From: Agitococcus sp.
Lineage (GTDB): Bacteria > Pseudomonadota > Gammaproteobacteria > Pseudomonadales > Moraxellaceae
Reading direction: 5' to 3'
DNA length: 64,000 nucleotides
NCBI GenBank assembly: GCA_030646715.1
Contig: JAUSLJ010000001.1
Coordinates: 1-64,000 of the forward strand
The notes beneath the pieces were generated by a model, which had not been told where the DNA came from, ran no database searches, and saw only the letters and a list, made by a program, of their open reading frames with translations. Shown one piece after another: positions 20,361 through 30,561 of the stretch (the first letter of the stretch is position 1; every line of letters starts with the position of its first letter). Position numbers and translations under genes: made by a program.

Positions 20361-21072
20361 GTTGACTGCAAAGATATGGCTAAACCAACAACAAGCACCT
20401 ACCGTGCCACATTTTCGTTGGCAAAAACTGGCGGCATTACTGTTGGTATTTTGCCTGCATGGTGTATTGGCATGGCTGGTATTGTTAGGTATGAAGCAAC
20501 CACAGTCTGAACCGACTACGCCGCCAACGATTCAAGCAATGATGATTGTATCAGAAGCTCCGCCTGTACCAGTTGCGCCGCCTATACTTGTAGTTAAGCC
20601 GCCGTTGCCTACGCCTGAAAAACTTGTGACTACTATTCCCCCTGTTAAAAATACGCCACCATCAGAAAAAGCCATTACTCAGCCTGACGTAGCTCCTGTG
20701 GTTGAAAAAACACCGCCAAAAGAAGCAGTTCTACCCGAAGTCGCGCCTCAGCCAGCACCACAGCAGCTTGTCAAAGAGCCTGAAGCGGTTATTCCACCGC
20801 GTAGTGATGCCGCGCATTTGAATAACCCTGCCCCGAGTTATCCGTCAATGTCACGGCGTTTAGCTGAGCAAGGGCGAGTGGTGTTAGATGTGTATATTTT
20901 AGCGAATGGTCGCGTCGGTGAATTGCGTATTAAACAAAGCTCTGGCTTTAAACGCCTAGATGATGCGGCCATGCAAGCGGTGAAAAAATGGCAATATGTG
21001 CCCGCTCGTCGTGGTAATGAAGCTATCTCTTTTTGGTATATCCAACCTTTGTCATTTTCTATAAATCCTTAA
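20353..21072 (+). CDS. tonB: Energy transducer TonB
   Basis: Periplasm-spanning protein of 239 residues that couples the ExbBD proton motor to outer-membrane receptors. One N-terminal membrane helix (about residues 26-47), a long Pro/Glu/Lys-rich spacer (about 55-150) and a C-terminal TonB domain (about 160-239) with SYPSMSRRLAEQGRVVLDVY and a penultimate YIQPLSF. ATG 20353, after AAGGTGAAG, overlaps the preceding gene by eight bases; an upstream frame start at 20293 would lie inside that gene. Dedicated to the receptor at 16245 by context. Confidence 0.95.
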   Translation: MSELTAKIWLNQQQAPTVPHFRWQKLAALLLVFCLHGVLAWLVLLGMKQPQSEPTTPPTIQAMMIVSEAPPVPVAPPILVVKPPLPTPEKLVTTIPPVKNTPPSEKAITQPDVAPVVEKTPPKEAVLPEVAPQPAPQQLVKEPEAVIPPRSDAAHLNNPAPSYPSMSRRLAEQGRVVLDVYILANGRVGELRIKQSSGFKRLDDAAMQAVKKWQYVPARRGNEAISFWYIQPLSFSINP

Positions 21073-21093
21073 TGTCGTCGTACAGGTATTATC

Positions 21094-21798
21094 ATGCACG
21101 AAAATTCTTATGGCTTAGCTGCTTTTTGGCTACAAGGTGACATAGTCATTAAAGTGGTGGCGGTGTTGCTGTTGTTGATGTCGATTGTGTCGTGGTATGT
21201 GATTATCACCCGCGCATGGCAAGCGGTTAAATTACGTGCATCGGCGAAAGTGATGGGTGAGTTTTGGCACTCCCATAGCTTTGAAGAAGGCATTAGTATT
21301 TTACAAAGCCACGACCAACAGAGTCCATTTAGTGCGCTGGCCTTAGGAGGTCAAGCCGCTGTCGAACATCACACGCAAAGTAAAAACGATTTACATGGTC
21401 AACTCAGTTTAGCCGAATGGTTAACCGAAAGTTTGCGTGGCGATATTGATGAAAGCACTGAACGGATGCAAGCAGGCTTGCCAATTTTAGCCTCTGTCGG
21501 TTCAACTGCGCCTTTTATTGGTTTATTTGGCACAGTCTGGGGTATTTATCATGCTTTAGTCAGCATTGGTGCATCGGGTCAAGCCAGCATTGATAAGGTC
21601 GCAGGGCCAGTCGGTGAAGCCTTAATTATGACAGCCTTTGGTTTGGCGGTCGCAATACCTGCGGTCTTAGGCTACAACACCTTAATGCGTACCAATAAAA
21701 CTAATATTAATAAAATGCGCCGTTTTGCGCGCCAGTTACACGCCTACTTTTTAACAGGCTCGCCACGCAACAAAACGAATAAGTCTGCGGGAGCATAA
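21094..21798 (+). CDS. exbB: TonB-system proton channel subunit ExbB
   Basis: Inner-membrane protein of 234 residues of the MotA/TolQ/ExbB family. There are three membrane helices (about 15-36, 130-155 and 175-195); the second contains the conserved PFIGLFGTVWGIYHAL, and GEALIMTAFGLAVAIPAV marks the third. With ExbD it forms the proton-driven motor that powers TonB. It follows tonB and abuts exbD. Confidence 0.96.
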   Translation: MHENSYGLAAFWLQGDIVIKVVAVLLLLMSIVSWYVIITRAWQAVKLRASAKVMGEFWHSHSFEEGISILQSHDQQSPFSALALGGQAAVEHHTQSKNDLHGQLSLAEWLTESLRGDIDESTERMQAGLPILASVGSTAPFIGLFGTVWGIYHALVSIGASGQASIDKVAGPVGEALIMTAFGLAVAIPAVLGYNTLMRTNKTNINKMRRFARQLHAYFLTGSPRNKTNKSAGA

Positions 21799-21799
21799 A

Positions 21800-22213
21800 A
21801 TGTCATTTGATTATGATGAGGGTGACAATGATGATGTCGTCAGCGAAATCAACATGACGCCGTTAGTGGATGTGATGTTGGTGCTGTTGATTATTTTTAT
21901 TATTACTGTCCCTGTATTAACACACTCGGTAAAAATTGATTTGCCACGTGCTAATAATCAAGTGAATCAAGTCAAGCCGAAAACGGTGACTATTTCAGTC
22001 ACACAAGAGGGGCTGTTTTATTGGGACAAGGCGTTATTAAATAAAGAGCAATTAGTCGCTCACTTACAACAAATCGCAGCCCAACAACCACAACCTGAAG
22101 TGCATATTCGTGGCGATAAAAAGGTCAACTATGAGTATGTGATGACGGTGATGGCTGAAGCGCAACGCAGTGGCGTGCACCAGCTAGGCTTTATTACTGA
22201 ACCGTCTTCTTGA
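21800..22213 (+). CDS. exbD: TonB-system subunit ExbD
   Basis: Single-span ExbD/TolR protein of 137 residues. NMTPLVDVMLVLLIIFII contains the essential membrane aspartate that carries protons through the ExbB ring, and the periplasmic domain follows (about 48-137) with VHIRGDKKVNYEYVMTVM. It starts one base after the exbB stop and ends the iron locus. A promoter and hairpin for the str operon lie 105 bases downstream. Confidence 0.96.
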   Translation: MSFDYDEGDNDDVVSEINMTPLVDVMLVLLIIFIITVPVLTHSVKIDLPRANNQVNQVKPKTVTISVTQEGLFYWDKALLNKEQLVAHLQQIAAQQPQPEVHIRGDKKVNYEYVMTVMAEAQRSGVHQLGFITEPSS

Positions 22214-22317
22214 ATATTATGAATGGAGTCCAGTTACCTCGTTGCGGGCTCTAAAATAAATCACCTCTAAATCCATCCCGCGTACAGTAAAAACACCATT
22301 ACTCGCGCTGACGCGCC

Positions 22318-22346
22318 TTGACTACTATGCAAGCTATCCCTAGAAT
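22318..22346 (+). promoter_or_regulatory. Promoter of the str operon (rpsL)
   Basis: TTGACT at 22318-22323 and TAGAAT at 22341-22346 are separated by exactly 17 bases, giving a strong sigma-70 promoter. A start point near 22353 would place the following hairpin at the very 5' end of the rpsL message. Confidence 0.75.
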
Positions 22347-22353
22347 AATCATC

Positions 22354-22388
22354 CCTCAAAAAAGTGTATTTTTTTGAGGTTTTGTTTT
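22354..22388 (+). terminator. Hairpin at the start of the rpsL leader (terminator of exbD or 5' stabilising stem)
   Basis: CCTCAAAAAA pairs with TTTTTTGAGG around a 6-base loop, followed by TTTTGTTTT. For transcripts arriving from exbD it is a good intrinsic terminator. For transcripts from the promoter at 22318 it would sit at the 5' end. Confidence 0.75.
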
Positions 22389-22410
22389 ATCAACGGGAGA
22401 GAGTGCCAAT

Positions 22411-22788
22411 ATGGCAACAACAAATCAACTTATTCGTAAAGGGCGTTCAACCCTTGTCGAAAAATCCAAGGTTCCAGCCTTGCAAGCGTGTCCTCAACGC
22501 CGTGGTGTTTGCACCCGCGTTTATACGACAACACCAAAAAAGCCAAACTCCGCATTACGTAAAGTATGTCGTGTCCGTTTGACTTCTGGTTTTGAAGTGT
22601 CTTCGTACATTGGTGGTGAAGGCCATAACTTGCAAGAACACAGTGTGGTATTAATCCGTGGTGGTCGTGTAAAAGACTTACCGGGTGTGCGTTACCATAC
22701 AGTACGTGGTTCATTAGACTGTGCTGGCGTAAAAAATCGTAAGCAAAGCCGTTCCAAATACGGTGCAAAACGTCCGAAGACTAAATAA
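22411..22788 (+). CDS. rpsL: 30S ribosomal protein S12
   Basis: S12 monitors codon-anticodon pairing at the decoding site. The protein has 125 residues. The [20 protein letters not shown] loop and [15 protein letters not shown] are intact, with lysines at the two classic streptomycin-resistance sites, so a sensitive form is predicted. It is the first gene of the str operon, preceded by GGGAGAG. Confidence 0.99.
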   Translation: MATTNQLIRKGRSTLVEKSKVPALQACPQRRGVCTRVYTTTPKKPNSALRKVCRVRLTSGFEVSSYIGGEGHNLQEHSVVLIRGGRVKDLPGVRYHTVRGSLDCAGVKNRKQSRSKYGAKRPKTK

Positions 22789-22882
22789 TTACGTATTTAA
22801 GTAATTGTTGAGTTGTTCGTGATGTAAGTAAGGCTGGACATTGAGTTCCAGACACCCCTGAAGAAAGTTAAAGGTTATAGAT

Positions 22883-23353
22883 ATGCCAAGAAGACGCGTC
22901 GTAGCAGCCAGAGAAATTCTGCCTGATCCAAAATTCGGAAGCCAAACCGTTGCCAAGTTCATCAACCATGTGATGGATAGTGGTAAAAAATCGGTTGCTG
23001 AAGGTATCGTTTACGGTGCATTAGATCGCGTAGCCCAAAAAGGCAAACCAGATCCAGTCCGTTTTTTTGAAGAAACACTTGAAAAAGTGCGCCCAATGGT
23101 TGAAGTAAAAGCGCGTCGTGTTGGCGGTGCAACTTACCAAGTGCCTATGGAAGTACGTCCCTCCCGTCGTACTGCCCTAGCTATGCGCTGGTTGGTTGAC
23201 TGTGCTGCTAAACGTAGCGAAAAAACAATGGCTTTGCGTTTGGCTGGTGAGTTGTTAGATGCTTACGAAGGCAAAGGCGCGGCGATTAAGAAGCGTGAAG
23301 ATGTTCATCGTATGGCAGAAGCTAACAAAGCGTTCTCTCACTACCGTTTCTAA
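22883..23353 (+). CDS. rpsG: 30S ribosomal protein S7
   Basis: S7 nucleates assembly of the 30S head and is the usual feedback regulator of the str operon through the rpsL-rpsG spacer. The 156-residue length is normal. The N-terminus [19 protein letters not shown] and [15 protein letters not shown] in the middle are family-typical. The 94-base spacer upstream is long enough for the regulatory stem. Confidence 0.99.
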   Translation: MPRRRVVAAREILPDPKFGSQTVAKFINHVMDSGKKSVAEGIVYGALDRVAQKGKPDPVRFFEETLEKVRPMVEVKARRVGGATYQVPMEVRPSRRTALAMRWLVDCAAKRSEKTMALRLAGELLDAYEGKGAAIKKREDVHRMAEANKAFSHYRF

Positions 23354-23410
23354 TACACAAGGCTTGTTTGTGATCCAAACAAGCCTTCAAGCGACTCTGA
23401 GGTCATTATC

Positions 23411-25540
23411 ATGGCGAGACTTACGCCGCTCGAGCACTACCGTAATATCGGTATTAGTGCGCATATTGATGCTGGTAAAACAACGACGACAGAACGTGTA
23501 TTATACTACACGGGTGTTAGTCATAAAATTGGTGAAGTTCATGAAGGCGCAGCTGTCATGGACTGGATGGAGCAAGAGCAAGAGCGCGGTATTACTATTA
23601 CTTCCGCGGCAACCACTTGCTTTTGGTCGGGCATGGCAAATAATTTTGCTAAACACCGTATCAATATTATTGATACACCAGGTCACGTTGACTTCACCAT
23701 TGAAGTAGAGCGTTCGATGCGTGTGCTTGATGGCGCATGTATGGTGTATTGTGCGGTTGGTGGTGTACAGCCACAATCCGAAACTGTATGGCGTCAAGCT
23801 AACAAATACAAAGTGCCGCGTATTGCATTCGTTAATAAAATGGATCGTACCGGTGCTAATTTCTTCCGTGCTGTCGAGCAAATGAAGACGCGCCTTGGTG
23901 CTAATCCAGTGCCAGTTGCTATTCCAATCGGTGAAGAAGAGCACTTTGAAGGGATTGTTGACTTAGTCAAGATGAAAGCAATCATCTGGGACGAAGCGTC
24001 ACAAGGTATGAAGTTCGAGTATGGTGATATTCCTGCTCATTTAGTTGATACTGCCAACGAATGGCGTGAAAAAATGGTTGAAGCCGCTGCTGAAGCGTCT
24101 GAAGACCTCATGAATGAATATTTGGAAAATGGCGATTTAAGCGAAGATCAAATCTACTTCGGCTTGCGTACTCGTACCATTGCTTGTGAAATCCAGCCAA
24201 TGTTATGTGGTTCTGCCTTTAAAAATAAAGGCGTTCAAGCGATGCTTGATGCGGTGATTCGTTATTTGCCAGCACCAGGCGATGTTCAAGCCATTAAAGG
24301 TATTCTTGACGACAAAGACGAAAGTCAGGGCGAGCGTATTGCTTCTGATGATGAGCCATTTGCCGCACTTGCCTTCAAAATTATGAATGACAAGTTCGTA
24401 GGTTCATTAACGTTTATTCGTGTTTATTCTGGCGTATTAAAAGCAGGTTCTGCAGTTTGGAACCCCGTCAAAATGAAGAAAGAGCGTATTGGTCGTATCG
24501 TCTTGATGCATGCCAATGAGCGTGAAGATGTTGATGAAATCCGTGCGGGTGATATTGCTGCTGTAGCAGGTCTAAAAGACGTGACTACTGGTGATACTTT
24601 GTGTGATGAAAATAACGTCATTACGCTTGAGCGTATGGTGTTCCCAGAGCCTGTAATTTCGTTGGCCGTTGAGCCAAAAACCAAAGCTGACCAAGAAAAA
24701 ATGGGTATCGCTTTGGGTCGCTTAGCGAAAGAAGATCCGTCATTCCGTGTATGGACTGATGAAGAGTCTAGCCAAACGATTATTGCTGGTATGGGTGAGT
24801 TGCATTTAGAAATTCTTGTTGATCGTATGAAGCGTGAATTTGGTGTTGAAGCCAATATCGGTAAGCCTCAGGTTGCTTATCGTGAAACGATTCGTAAAGC
24901 CGTTGAGCAAGAAGGCAAATTCGTTCGCCAAACAGGTGGTCGTGGTAAATTCGGTCATGTATATATCCGTTTAGAGCCGTTAGATACCGAAGTTGCTAAC
25001 TATGAATACGCCGTAGAAGTGGTTGGTGGTACTGTGCCAAAAGAATTCTTCGGTGCGGTTGATAAAGGTATTCAAGAGCGCATGAAAAATGGCGTTCTCG
25101 CGGGTTATCCTGTTGTTGGCATTAAGGCGACATTGTTTGACGGTTCATACCATGATGTTGACTCCGATGAACTGTCGTTCAAAATGGCGGGTTCGATGGC
25201 GTTCCGTCAAGGCTTCATGAAGGCTGATCCTGTATTGCTTGAGCCAATCATGAAAGTCGAAGTGGAAACACCAGAAGATTACATGGGTGACATCATGGGC
25301 GACTTAAACCGTCGTCGTGGTGTGATTCAGGGTATGGATGACTTGCCTGGCGGTACAAAACAAATTCGCGTGGAAGTGCCATTGTCGGAAATGTTTGGTT
25401 ATGCAACGTCCATGCGCTCAATGTCGCAAGGTCGTGCTACTTACTCTATGGAGTTTGTCAAATATTCCGAAACGCCACGTAACGTTGCCGAAGCGATCAT
25501 TGCCAAATTCACAGGCAAAGGTAAAGACGACGACGAGTAA
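23411..25540 (+). CDS. fusA: Elongation factor G
   Basis: Translocation GTPase of 709 residues. The P-loop [13 protein letters not shown] is at about residues 17-29, the switch region [14 protein letters not shown] near 60, [15 protein letters not shown] at about 89-103 and NKMDRTGA near 142-149. Domains II-V follow, including [16 protein letters not shown] typical EF-G1 in the str operon between rpsG and tuf. Confidence 0.99.
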   Translation: MARLTPLEHYRNIGISAHIDAGKTTTTERVLYYTGVSHKIGEVHEGAAVMDWMEQEQERGITITSAATTCFWSGMANNFAKHRINIIDTPGHVDFTIEVERSMRVLDGACMVYCAVGGVQPQSETVWRQANKYKVPRIAFVNKMDRTGANFFRAVEQMKTRLGANPVPVAIPIGEEEHFEGIVDLVKMKAIIWDEASQGMKFEYGDIPAHLVDTANEWREKMVEAAAEASEDLMNEYLENGDLSEDQIYFGLRTRTIACEIQPMLCGSAFKNKGVQAMLDAVIRYLPAPGDVQAIKGILDDKDESQGERIASDDEPFAALAFKIMNDKFVGSLTFIRVYSGVLKAGSAVWNPVKMKKERIGRIVLMHANEREDVDEIRAGDIAAVAGLKDVTTGDTLCDENNVITLERMVFPEPVISLAVEPKTKADQEKMGIALGRLAKEDPSFRVWTDEESSQTIIAGMGELHLEILVDRMKREFGVEANIGKPQVAYRETIRKAVEQEGKFVRQTGGRGKFGHVYIRLEPLDTEVANYEYAVEVVGGTVPKEFFGAVDKGIQERMKNGVLAGYPVVGIKATLFDGSYHDVDSDELSFKMAGSMAFRQGFMKADPVLLEPIMKVEVETPEDYMGDIMGDLNRRRGVIQGMDDLPGGTKQIRVEVPLSEMFGYATSMRSMSQGRATYSMEFVKYSETPRNVAEAIIAKFTGKGKDDDE

Positions 25541-25652
25541 TTGTGACAACAACTCTCCCCTTATCTTTCATACAGTTGTAAAAGAAAGAGGGCTTAATGG
25601 CAGGGGAGAGTTTGAAAACTTTTTTGAAAATACGATTTTAGAGGATTGAATT

Positions 25653-26843
25653 ATGGCTAAGGCTAAGTTTGAACGTAGCAAACCGCACGTAAACGTCGGA
25701 ACAATTGGTCACGTTGACCATGGCAAAACCACATTGACAGCGGCAATTAGCTTGATTTGTGCCAAAACTTACGGTGGCGATGTTAAAGCTCTAAACGAGA
25801 TTGACTCTGCTCCTGAAGAAAAAGCACGTGGTATTACCATTAACACCGCGCACGTTGAGTACAACTCACCGATTCGCCATTATGCCCACGTTGACTGCCC
25901 AGGCCATGCTGACTATGTTAAAAACATGATCACAGGTGCTGCCCAGATGGACGGCGCGATTTTGGTTTGTTCCGCTGCTGACGGTCCGATGCCGCAAACA
26001 CGCGAACACATCTTGTTGTCTCGTCAAGTTGGCGTGCCATTCATTGTTGTGTTCTTGAACAAATGCGACATGGTTGACGACGAAGAGTTGTTAGAATTGG
26101 TTGAAATGGAAGTTCGTGATTTGTTAAGCAAATACGACTTCCCGGGTGACGACACGCCAATCATTCGTGGTTCTGCGTTGCAAGCATTGAATGGCGAAAC
26201 AACAGAATTCGGTATCCCAGCGGTATTGAAATTGGTTGAAACGCTTGATGCGTACATTCCAGATCCAGTACGTGCGATTGATCGTCCATTCCTGTTGCCA
26301 ATCGAAGACGTATTCTCGATTTCTGGTCGTGGCACGGTAGTTACAGGTCGTGTAGAGCGCGGCATTGTTAAAGTCGGCGAAGAAGTTGAAATCGTTGGTA
26401 TCAAAGACACCGTAAAAAGTACATGTACAGGTGTTGAGATGTTCCGTAAGTTGCTTGACGAAGGTCGTGCAGGCGAGAACTGTGGTGTGTTGTTGCGTGG
26501 TATCAAGCGTGAAGACATCCAACGTGGTCAAGTATTGGCGAAGCCAGGTACGATCAAGCCGCATACGAGCTTCCAATCAGAAGTTTACGTATTGAGCAAA
26601 GATGAAGGTGGTCGTCATACGCCATTCTTCAAAGGATACCGCCCACAGTTTTACTTCCGTACTACGGACGTAACAGGCTCTATCGAATTGCCAGAAGGCG
26701 TAGAGATGGTTATGCCGGGTGACAACGTGCAAATGACTGTAGAATTGATTCACCCGATTGCGATGGAAGAAGGCTTGCGCTTCGCTATCCGTGAAGGTGG
26801 TCGTACAGTTGGCGCGGGTGTTGTTGCCAAAATCATCAAGTAA
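25653..26843 (+). CDS. tuf: Elongation factor Tu (complete copy)
   Basis: EF-Tu of 396 residues. [14 protein letters not shown] (P-loop), [15 protein letters not shown] and [11 protein letters not shown] form the GTP site, and the C-terminal beta barrels end in [11 protein letters not shown]. The last 126 coding bases equal those at 1-126, so the chromosome carries two tuf genes about 26.7 kb apart in direct orientation. A 112-base gap separates it from fusA, and a terminator follows. Confidence 0.99.
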   Translation: MAKAKFERSKPHVNVGTIGHVDHGKTTLTAAISLICAKTYGGDVKALNEIDSAPEEKARGITINTAHVEYNSPIRHYAHVDCPGHADYVKNMITGAAQMDGAILVCSAADGPMPQTREHILLSRQVGVPFIVVFLNKCDMVDDEELLELVEMEVRDLLSKYDFPGDDTPIIRGSALQALNGETTEFGIPAVLKLVETLDAYIPDPVRAIDRPFLLPIEDVFSISGRGTVVTGRVERGIVKVGEEVEIVGIKDTVKSTCTGVEMFRKLLDEGRAGENCGVLLRGIKREDIQRGQVLAKPGTIKPHTSFQSEVYVLSKDEGGRHTPFFKGYRPQFYFRTTDVTGSIELPEGVEMVMPGDNVQMTVELIHPIAMEEGLRFAIREGGRTVGAGVVAKIIK

Positions 26844-26859
26844 GCTTTTAGCTTGATGC

Positions 26860-26889
26860 AAAAGACCCTGCCATTTGGCGGGGTCTTTT
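26860..26889 (+). terminator. tuf terminator
   Basis: AAAAGACCCtGCC and GGCgGGGTCTTTT form a 13-bp stem, with one T-G pair, around an ATTT loop. The stem runs directly into T residues. It closes the str operon. Confidence 0.88.
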
Positions 26890-27153
26890 GTTGTTTGGCT
26901 TATGAAAATAGCGAAAAATGCTGTGTCCTTACTGAGATAAAATGACGTAATTAATGGCTGGCAACAAATATCAAAAATAACTAATATAGTTCTTGCAATG
27001 GTATAGATGCTGCGTTAATATTCGCCACCCGCTGAGAAGTCGGGTTGTTTTGACAGTTAGGGCATCGTTCCTGACATTGTGTTTTCATGGGCTTTTCGCT
27101 ATTCAAGTAATAGGCGAATATGCTTTTTTATTTTTCGGATTGGAGTTGCTGGT
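26890..27153 (+). promoter_or_regulatory. S10 operon promoter/leader region
   Basis: Non-coding stretch between the tuf terminator and rpsJ. It holds TATAGA-like sequence at 27002-27007, a small hairpin ACCCG/CGGGT at 27027-27045 and TTGACA at 27050-27055 without a good -10. In Gammaproteobacteria this leader can bind L4 to regulate the S10 operon. The exact promoter is not certain. Confidence 0.4.
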
Positions 27154-27465
27154 ATGGCTAACCAGAGAATCCGCATTCGCCTGAAAGCGTTTGATCATCG
27201 TCTGATTGATCAATCTGCACAGGAGATCGTTGAGACCGCCAAGCGCACAGGCGCACAGGTTTGTGGTCCGATTCCGATGCCCACTCGCATCGAGCGTTTC
27301 GATGTATTGACTTCGCCGCATGTGAATAAAGATGCCCGCGATCAATATGAGATCCGCACCCACAAAAGACTGGTTGATATCGTGCAGCCTACAGATAAGA
27401 CTGTAGACGCGTTGATGAAGCTGGATCTAGCTGCTGGTGTTGATGTGCAGATTAGTTTGGGTTAA
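27154..27465 (+). CDS. rpsJ: 30S ribosomal protein S10 (NusE)
   Basis: S10 is a 30S head protein and, as NusE, links transcription to translation through NusG. The 103-residue protein begins [20 protein letters not shown] 27154 follows GGAG, and the longer frame start at 27079 is rejected. [18 protein letters not shown] is the conserved loop. It is the first gene of the S10 operon. Confidence 0.99.
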   Translation: MANQRIRIRLKAFDHRLIDQSAQEIVETAKRTGAQVCGPIPMPTRIERFDVLTSPHVNKDARDQYEIRTHKRLVDIVQPTDKTVDALMKLDLAAGVDVQISLG

Positions 27466-27522
27466 TCGTTTTTCGTATCGCGCTGTTGGTAGCAAGACAG
27501 CGTTAAGAAGAGGTTAGAGGAA

Positions 27523-28161
27523 ATGGCTATTGGTTTAGTCGGTCGTAAATGCGGCATGACGCGCATCTTTACTGAAGCGGGAGTTTCTATTCCTGTGACG
27601 GTGATTGAAGTCGATCCCAACCGCATCACTCAAATTAAAACCTTAGAAACCGACGGCTATCAGGCTGTGCAAGTGACTACTGGTGTGCGCCGTGCTTCTC
27701 GTGTGACTAAGCCAATGGCTGGTCATTTTGCGAAAGCCGAGGTTGCTGCTGGTCGTGGCGTGTGGGAGTTCCGTGTTAACGGAGACGAAGCCGCAAATTA
27801 CACAGTGGGTGCTAATGTTGGTTTGGATCTCTTTGCTGTTGGTCAAGAAGTTGATGTGACTGGCACAAGCAAAGGTAAGGGTTTTCAAGGTCCAGTAAAA
27901 CGCTGGAACTTCCGTACACAAGATGCAACACATGGTAACTCTGTGTCACATCGCGTGCATGGTTCTACAGGTCAAAACCAGTCTCCTGGTCGCGTGTTTA
28001 AAGGCAAGAAAATGGCTGGTCACATGGGTGACGAACGCGTAACAGTACAGGGTTTGGAAGTGATTTCCGTTGATGTCGAACGGTCTGTGCTGTTGGTTAA
28101 AGGTGCGGTTCCGGGGGCAACTGGCTACGATGTGATCGTGCGTCCATCGGTCAAGGCCTAA
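27523..28161 (+). CDS. rplC: 50S ribosomal protein L3
   Basis: L3 reaches the peptidyl-transferase centre with its central loop. The 212-residue protein has [17 protein letters not shown] and [18 protein letters not shown] in the loop, with the glutamine often methylated by PrmB. An AGAGG site lies before the ATG. Second gene of the S10 operon. Confidence 0.99.
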   Translation: MAIGLVGRKCGMTRIFTEAGVSIPVTVIEVDPNRITQIKTLETDGYQAVQVTTGVRRASRVTKPMAGHFAKAEVAAGRGVWEFRVNGDEAANYTVGANVGLDLFAVGQEVDVTGTSKGKGFQGPVKRWNFRTQDATHGNSVSHRVHGSTGQNQSPGRVFKGKKMAGHMGDERVTVQGLEVISVDVERSVLLVKGAVPGATGYDVIVRPSVKA

Positions 28162-28173
28162 GGGGAGTTGAGC

Positions 28174-28776
28174 GTGAATCTGAAGACTGTTTCCGGTGCA
28201 GCCGTTGAGCTGTCCGAAGTTGCCTTCGGCAAAGAATTTAACGAAGCGCTTGTGCATCAAGTGGTTACTGCTTACTTAGCAGGTGGCCGCCAAGGTACTC
28301 GCGCTCAAAAGTCACGTGCTGAAGTGAGTGGTGGTGGTAAGAAGCCTTTTAAGCAAAAGGGTACTGGCCGCGCACGTGCTGGTTCGATTCGTAGTCCGAT
28401 ATGGCGTGGTGGTGGCAAAACGTTTGCTGCTAAACCGCAGGATTGGGAACAAAAAGTTAACCGTAAAATGTATCGCGGTGCGATGCAGTGCATTTTGGCT
28501 GAATTGGTTCGTCAAGATCGTTTGATCTTGGTTGAAGCCTTTACGGTTGATGCGCCGAAAACTAAAGACTTGCTCGCTAAGTTGCAGGCTTTTGGTTTGG
28601 CAAATGTACTGATTATTACGGAAGCTGTTGACGAGAACTTATACCTTGCTGCGCGTAACCTGCCACACGTGGCGGTGATTGATACGTCAGCGGTTGATCC
28701 AGTCAGTTTGATTGGTTTTGACAAGGTGTTAATGTCTGTGCCAGCCGCTAAAAAGTTAGAGGTGGAATTGGGATGA
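28174..28776 (+). CDS. rplD: 50S ribosomal protein L4
   Basis: L4 lines the exit tunnel and in enterics represses its own operon. It has 200 residues. The start is taken as GTG 28174, six bases after GGGGAG; an in-frame TTG at 28168 directly abuts that site and is less likely. The extended loop [20 protein letters not shown] is the tunnel part. The stop overlaps rplW by four bases. Confidence 0.97.
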   Translation: MNLKTVSGAAVELSEVAFGKEFNEALVHQVVTAYLAGGRQGTRAQKSRAEVSGGGKKPFKQKGTGRARAGSIRSPIWRGGGKTFAAKPQDWEQKVNRKMYRGAMQCILAELVRQDRLILVEAFTVDAPKTKDLLAKLQAFGLANVLIITEAVDENLYLAARNLPHVAVIDTSAVDPVSLIGFDKVLMSVPAAKKLEVELG

Positions 28777-29072
28777 ACAACGAACGTTTATACCAAGTAA
28801 TCCTTGGCCCGCACATCTCCGAAAAAGCAAACGTCGCCGCTGAGACACGTAATCAATATGTCTTTAAAGTGCGTACTGATGCTACCAAGCTGGAGATCAA
28901 AAAAGCTATTGAAATGCTTCTTGGCGTTAAAGTCGAAGGCATCAATACTGTATTGATTAAAGGTAAAACCAAAGGGTTAGGTCGCACACCCGGTCGTCGC
29001 GCGGATATCAAGAAAGCCTATGTAACATTACCGGCTGGTACTGAAATCCAATTAGCAGACGTAGCTGAGTAA
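28773..29072 (+). CDS. rplW: 50S ribosomal protein L23
   Basis: L23 lies at the tunnel exit and docks trigger factor and SRP. The protein has 99 residues. [14 protein letters not shown] at the start contains the conserved PHISEK segment and [20 protein letters not shown] follows. Its start overlaps the rplD stop (ATGA), so translation is coupled. Confidence 0.98.
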   Translation: MNNERLYQVILGPHISEKANVAAETRNQYVFKVRTDATKLEIKKAIEMLLGVKVEGINTVLIKGKTKGLGRTPGRRADIKKAYVTLPAGTEIQLADVAE

Positions 29073-29088
29073 GGGTGAGGAGCGCGTT

Positions 29089-29913
29089 ATGCCGATTGTA
29101 AAATGTAAACCAACTTCACCAGGTCGTCGTTTTGTCGAGAAAGTCGTCAATCCAGACCTGTACAAAGGTCGCCCTCATGCGCCTTTGGTTGAAAGTAAAA
29201 AAAGAACTGGTGGTCGTAATAACAACGGTCACATCACTACCCGTCATATCGGTGGTGGTCATAAGCAGTTATATCGTTTGGTGGATTTCAAGCGCGACAA
29301 AGACGGCGTACCTGCTGTAGTTGAGCGTTTGGAATATGATCCGAACCGTTCTGCAAATATCGCATTGTTGAAATATGCCGATGGCGAGCGTCGTTACATT
29401 ATCGCAGCTAAAGGTTTAAAAGTCGGCGATCCGGTGCAGTCTGGTGACGATGCCCCGATTAAAGTGGGTAACACCTTACCATTACGTAACATGCCTCTCG
29501 GTGCAACATTGCACTGTATGGAATTAAAAGCTGGCAAAGGTGCTCAATTAGCCCGTGCTGCTGGTACTTCTGTGCAGTTGTTGGGTCGTGATGGCGCGTA
29601 TGCCATTGTGCGTTTGCGCTCTGGTGAAATGCGTAAAATCCATGTGGAATGTCGAGCAACGTTTGGCGAAGTCTCTAACTCTGAACACAGTTTGCGTTCA
29701 TTGGGTAAGGCGGGTGCTAGTCGTTGGCGTGGTATTCGTCCAACCGTTCGCGGTACGGCGATGAACCCAGTTGACCATCCGCACGGTGGTGGTGAGGGAC
29801 GTACGTTTGGTAAGCATCCAACCACTCCGTGGGGCGTGCAAACTAAAGGTTACAAAACCCGTAGTAATAAGCGCACGACAAATATGATCGTCCGCGATCG
29901 TCGCGTCAAGTAA
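29089..29913 (+). CDS. rplB: 50S ribosomal protein L2
   Basis: L2 is a core 23S rRNA-binding protein needed for subunit joining and peptidyl transfer. The 274-residue length is standard. [19 protein letters not shown] near residues 43-61 and [19 protein letters not shown] near 226-244 are the signature segments, the latter with the conserved functional histidine. It follows rplW. Confidence 0.99.
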   Translation: MPIVKCKPTSPGRRFVEKVVNPDLYKGRPHAPLVESKKRTGGRNNNGHITTRHIGGGHKQLYRLVDFKRDKDGVPAVVERLEYDPNRSANIALLKYADGERRYIIAAKGLKVGDPVQSGDDAPIKVGNTLPLRNMPLGATLHCMELKAGKGAQLARAAGTSVQLLGRDGAYAIVRLRSGEMRKIHVECRATFGEVSNSEHSLRSLGKAGASRWRGIRPTVRGTAMNPVDHPHGGGEGRTFGKHPTTPWGVQTKGYKTRSNKRTTNMIVRDRRVK

Positions 29914-29932
29914 TAGGAAGGGGAGACTAACT

Positions 29933-30208
29933 GTGCCTCGTTCACTTAAGAAAGGCCCGTTTGTAGATACACATCTTTTTGCAAAAATTGAAGCTGCTGT
30001 AGCTGCCAATTCCAGAAAGCCCATTAAAACTTGGTCGCGTCGGTCGATGATTTTGCCAGAAATGGTCACTCTGACCATCGCTGTGCATAACGGCCGTCAG
30101 CATGTGCCTGTTTTAATTAGTGAGCATATGGTTGGCCATAAACTCGGCGAGTTTGCACCTACCCGCACCTATCGCGGCCATGGTGTTGACAAGAAAGCCA
30201 AACGCTAA
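29933..30208 (+). CDS. rpsS: 30S ribosomal protein S19
   Basis: S19 works with S13 at the 30S head. The 91-residue protein begins [11 protein letters not shown] after a GTG start at 29933 preceded by [30 protein letters not shown] is the family motif. Part of the S10 operon between rplB and rplV. Confidence 0.98.
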   Translation: MPRSLKKGPFVDTHLFAKIEAAVAANSRKPIKTWSRRSMILPEMVTLTIAVHNGRQHVPVLISEHMVGHKLGEFAPTRTYRGHGVDKKAKR

Positions 30209-30218
30209 GGGGTGAGTA

Positions 30219-30548
30219 ATGGAAGCTGTTGCTAAACTTCGCGGCGCGCCAATCTCTGCCCAGAAAGCTCGCTTAGTGGCTGATCTGGTGCGTGGTATGC
30301 CCGTAGAGCAGGCGCTGAATACACTAGAATTCAGCACTAAAAAAGCTGCCCAGTTTGTTAAAAAAGTGCTCCAGTCGGCTATTGCCAATGCTGAGCATAA
30401 CAATGGTGCAGATGTGGATGAGCTCAAAATCGCCACGATCTTTGTCGATGAAGGCATTACCTTGAAACGTATCATGCCACGTGCCAAAGGCCGTGCTGAT
30501 CGTATCAGTAAGCGTACGTGCCATATCACCGTCAAAGTCGCGGAATAA
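30219..30548 (+). CDS. rplV: 50S ribosomal protein L22
   Basis: L22 lines the nascent-chain tunnel; its hairpin lies near the macrolide site. The 109-residue length is normal. [18 protein letters not shown] opens the globular part, and the hairpin and end [20 protein letters not shown] are conserved without deletions, so no macrolide-resistance change is evident. Lies 10 bases after rpsS. Confidence 0.98.
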   Translation: MEAVAKLRGAPISAQKARLVADLVRGMPVEQALNTLEFSTKKAAQFVKKVLQSAIANAEHNNGADVDELKIATIFVDEGITLKRIMPRAKGRADRISKRTCHITVKVAE

Positions 30549-30561
30549 GTGGGGTCGGGAA

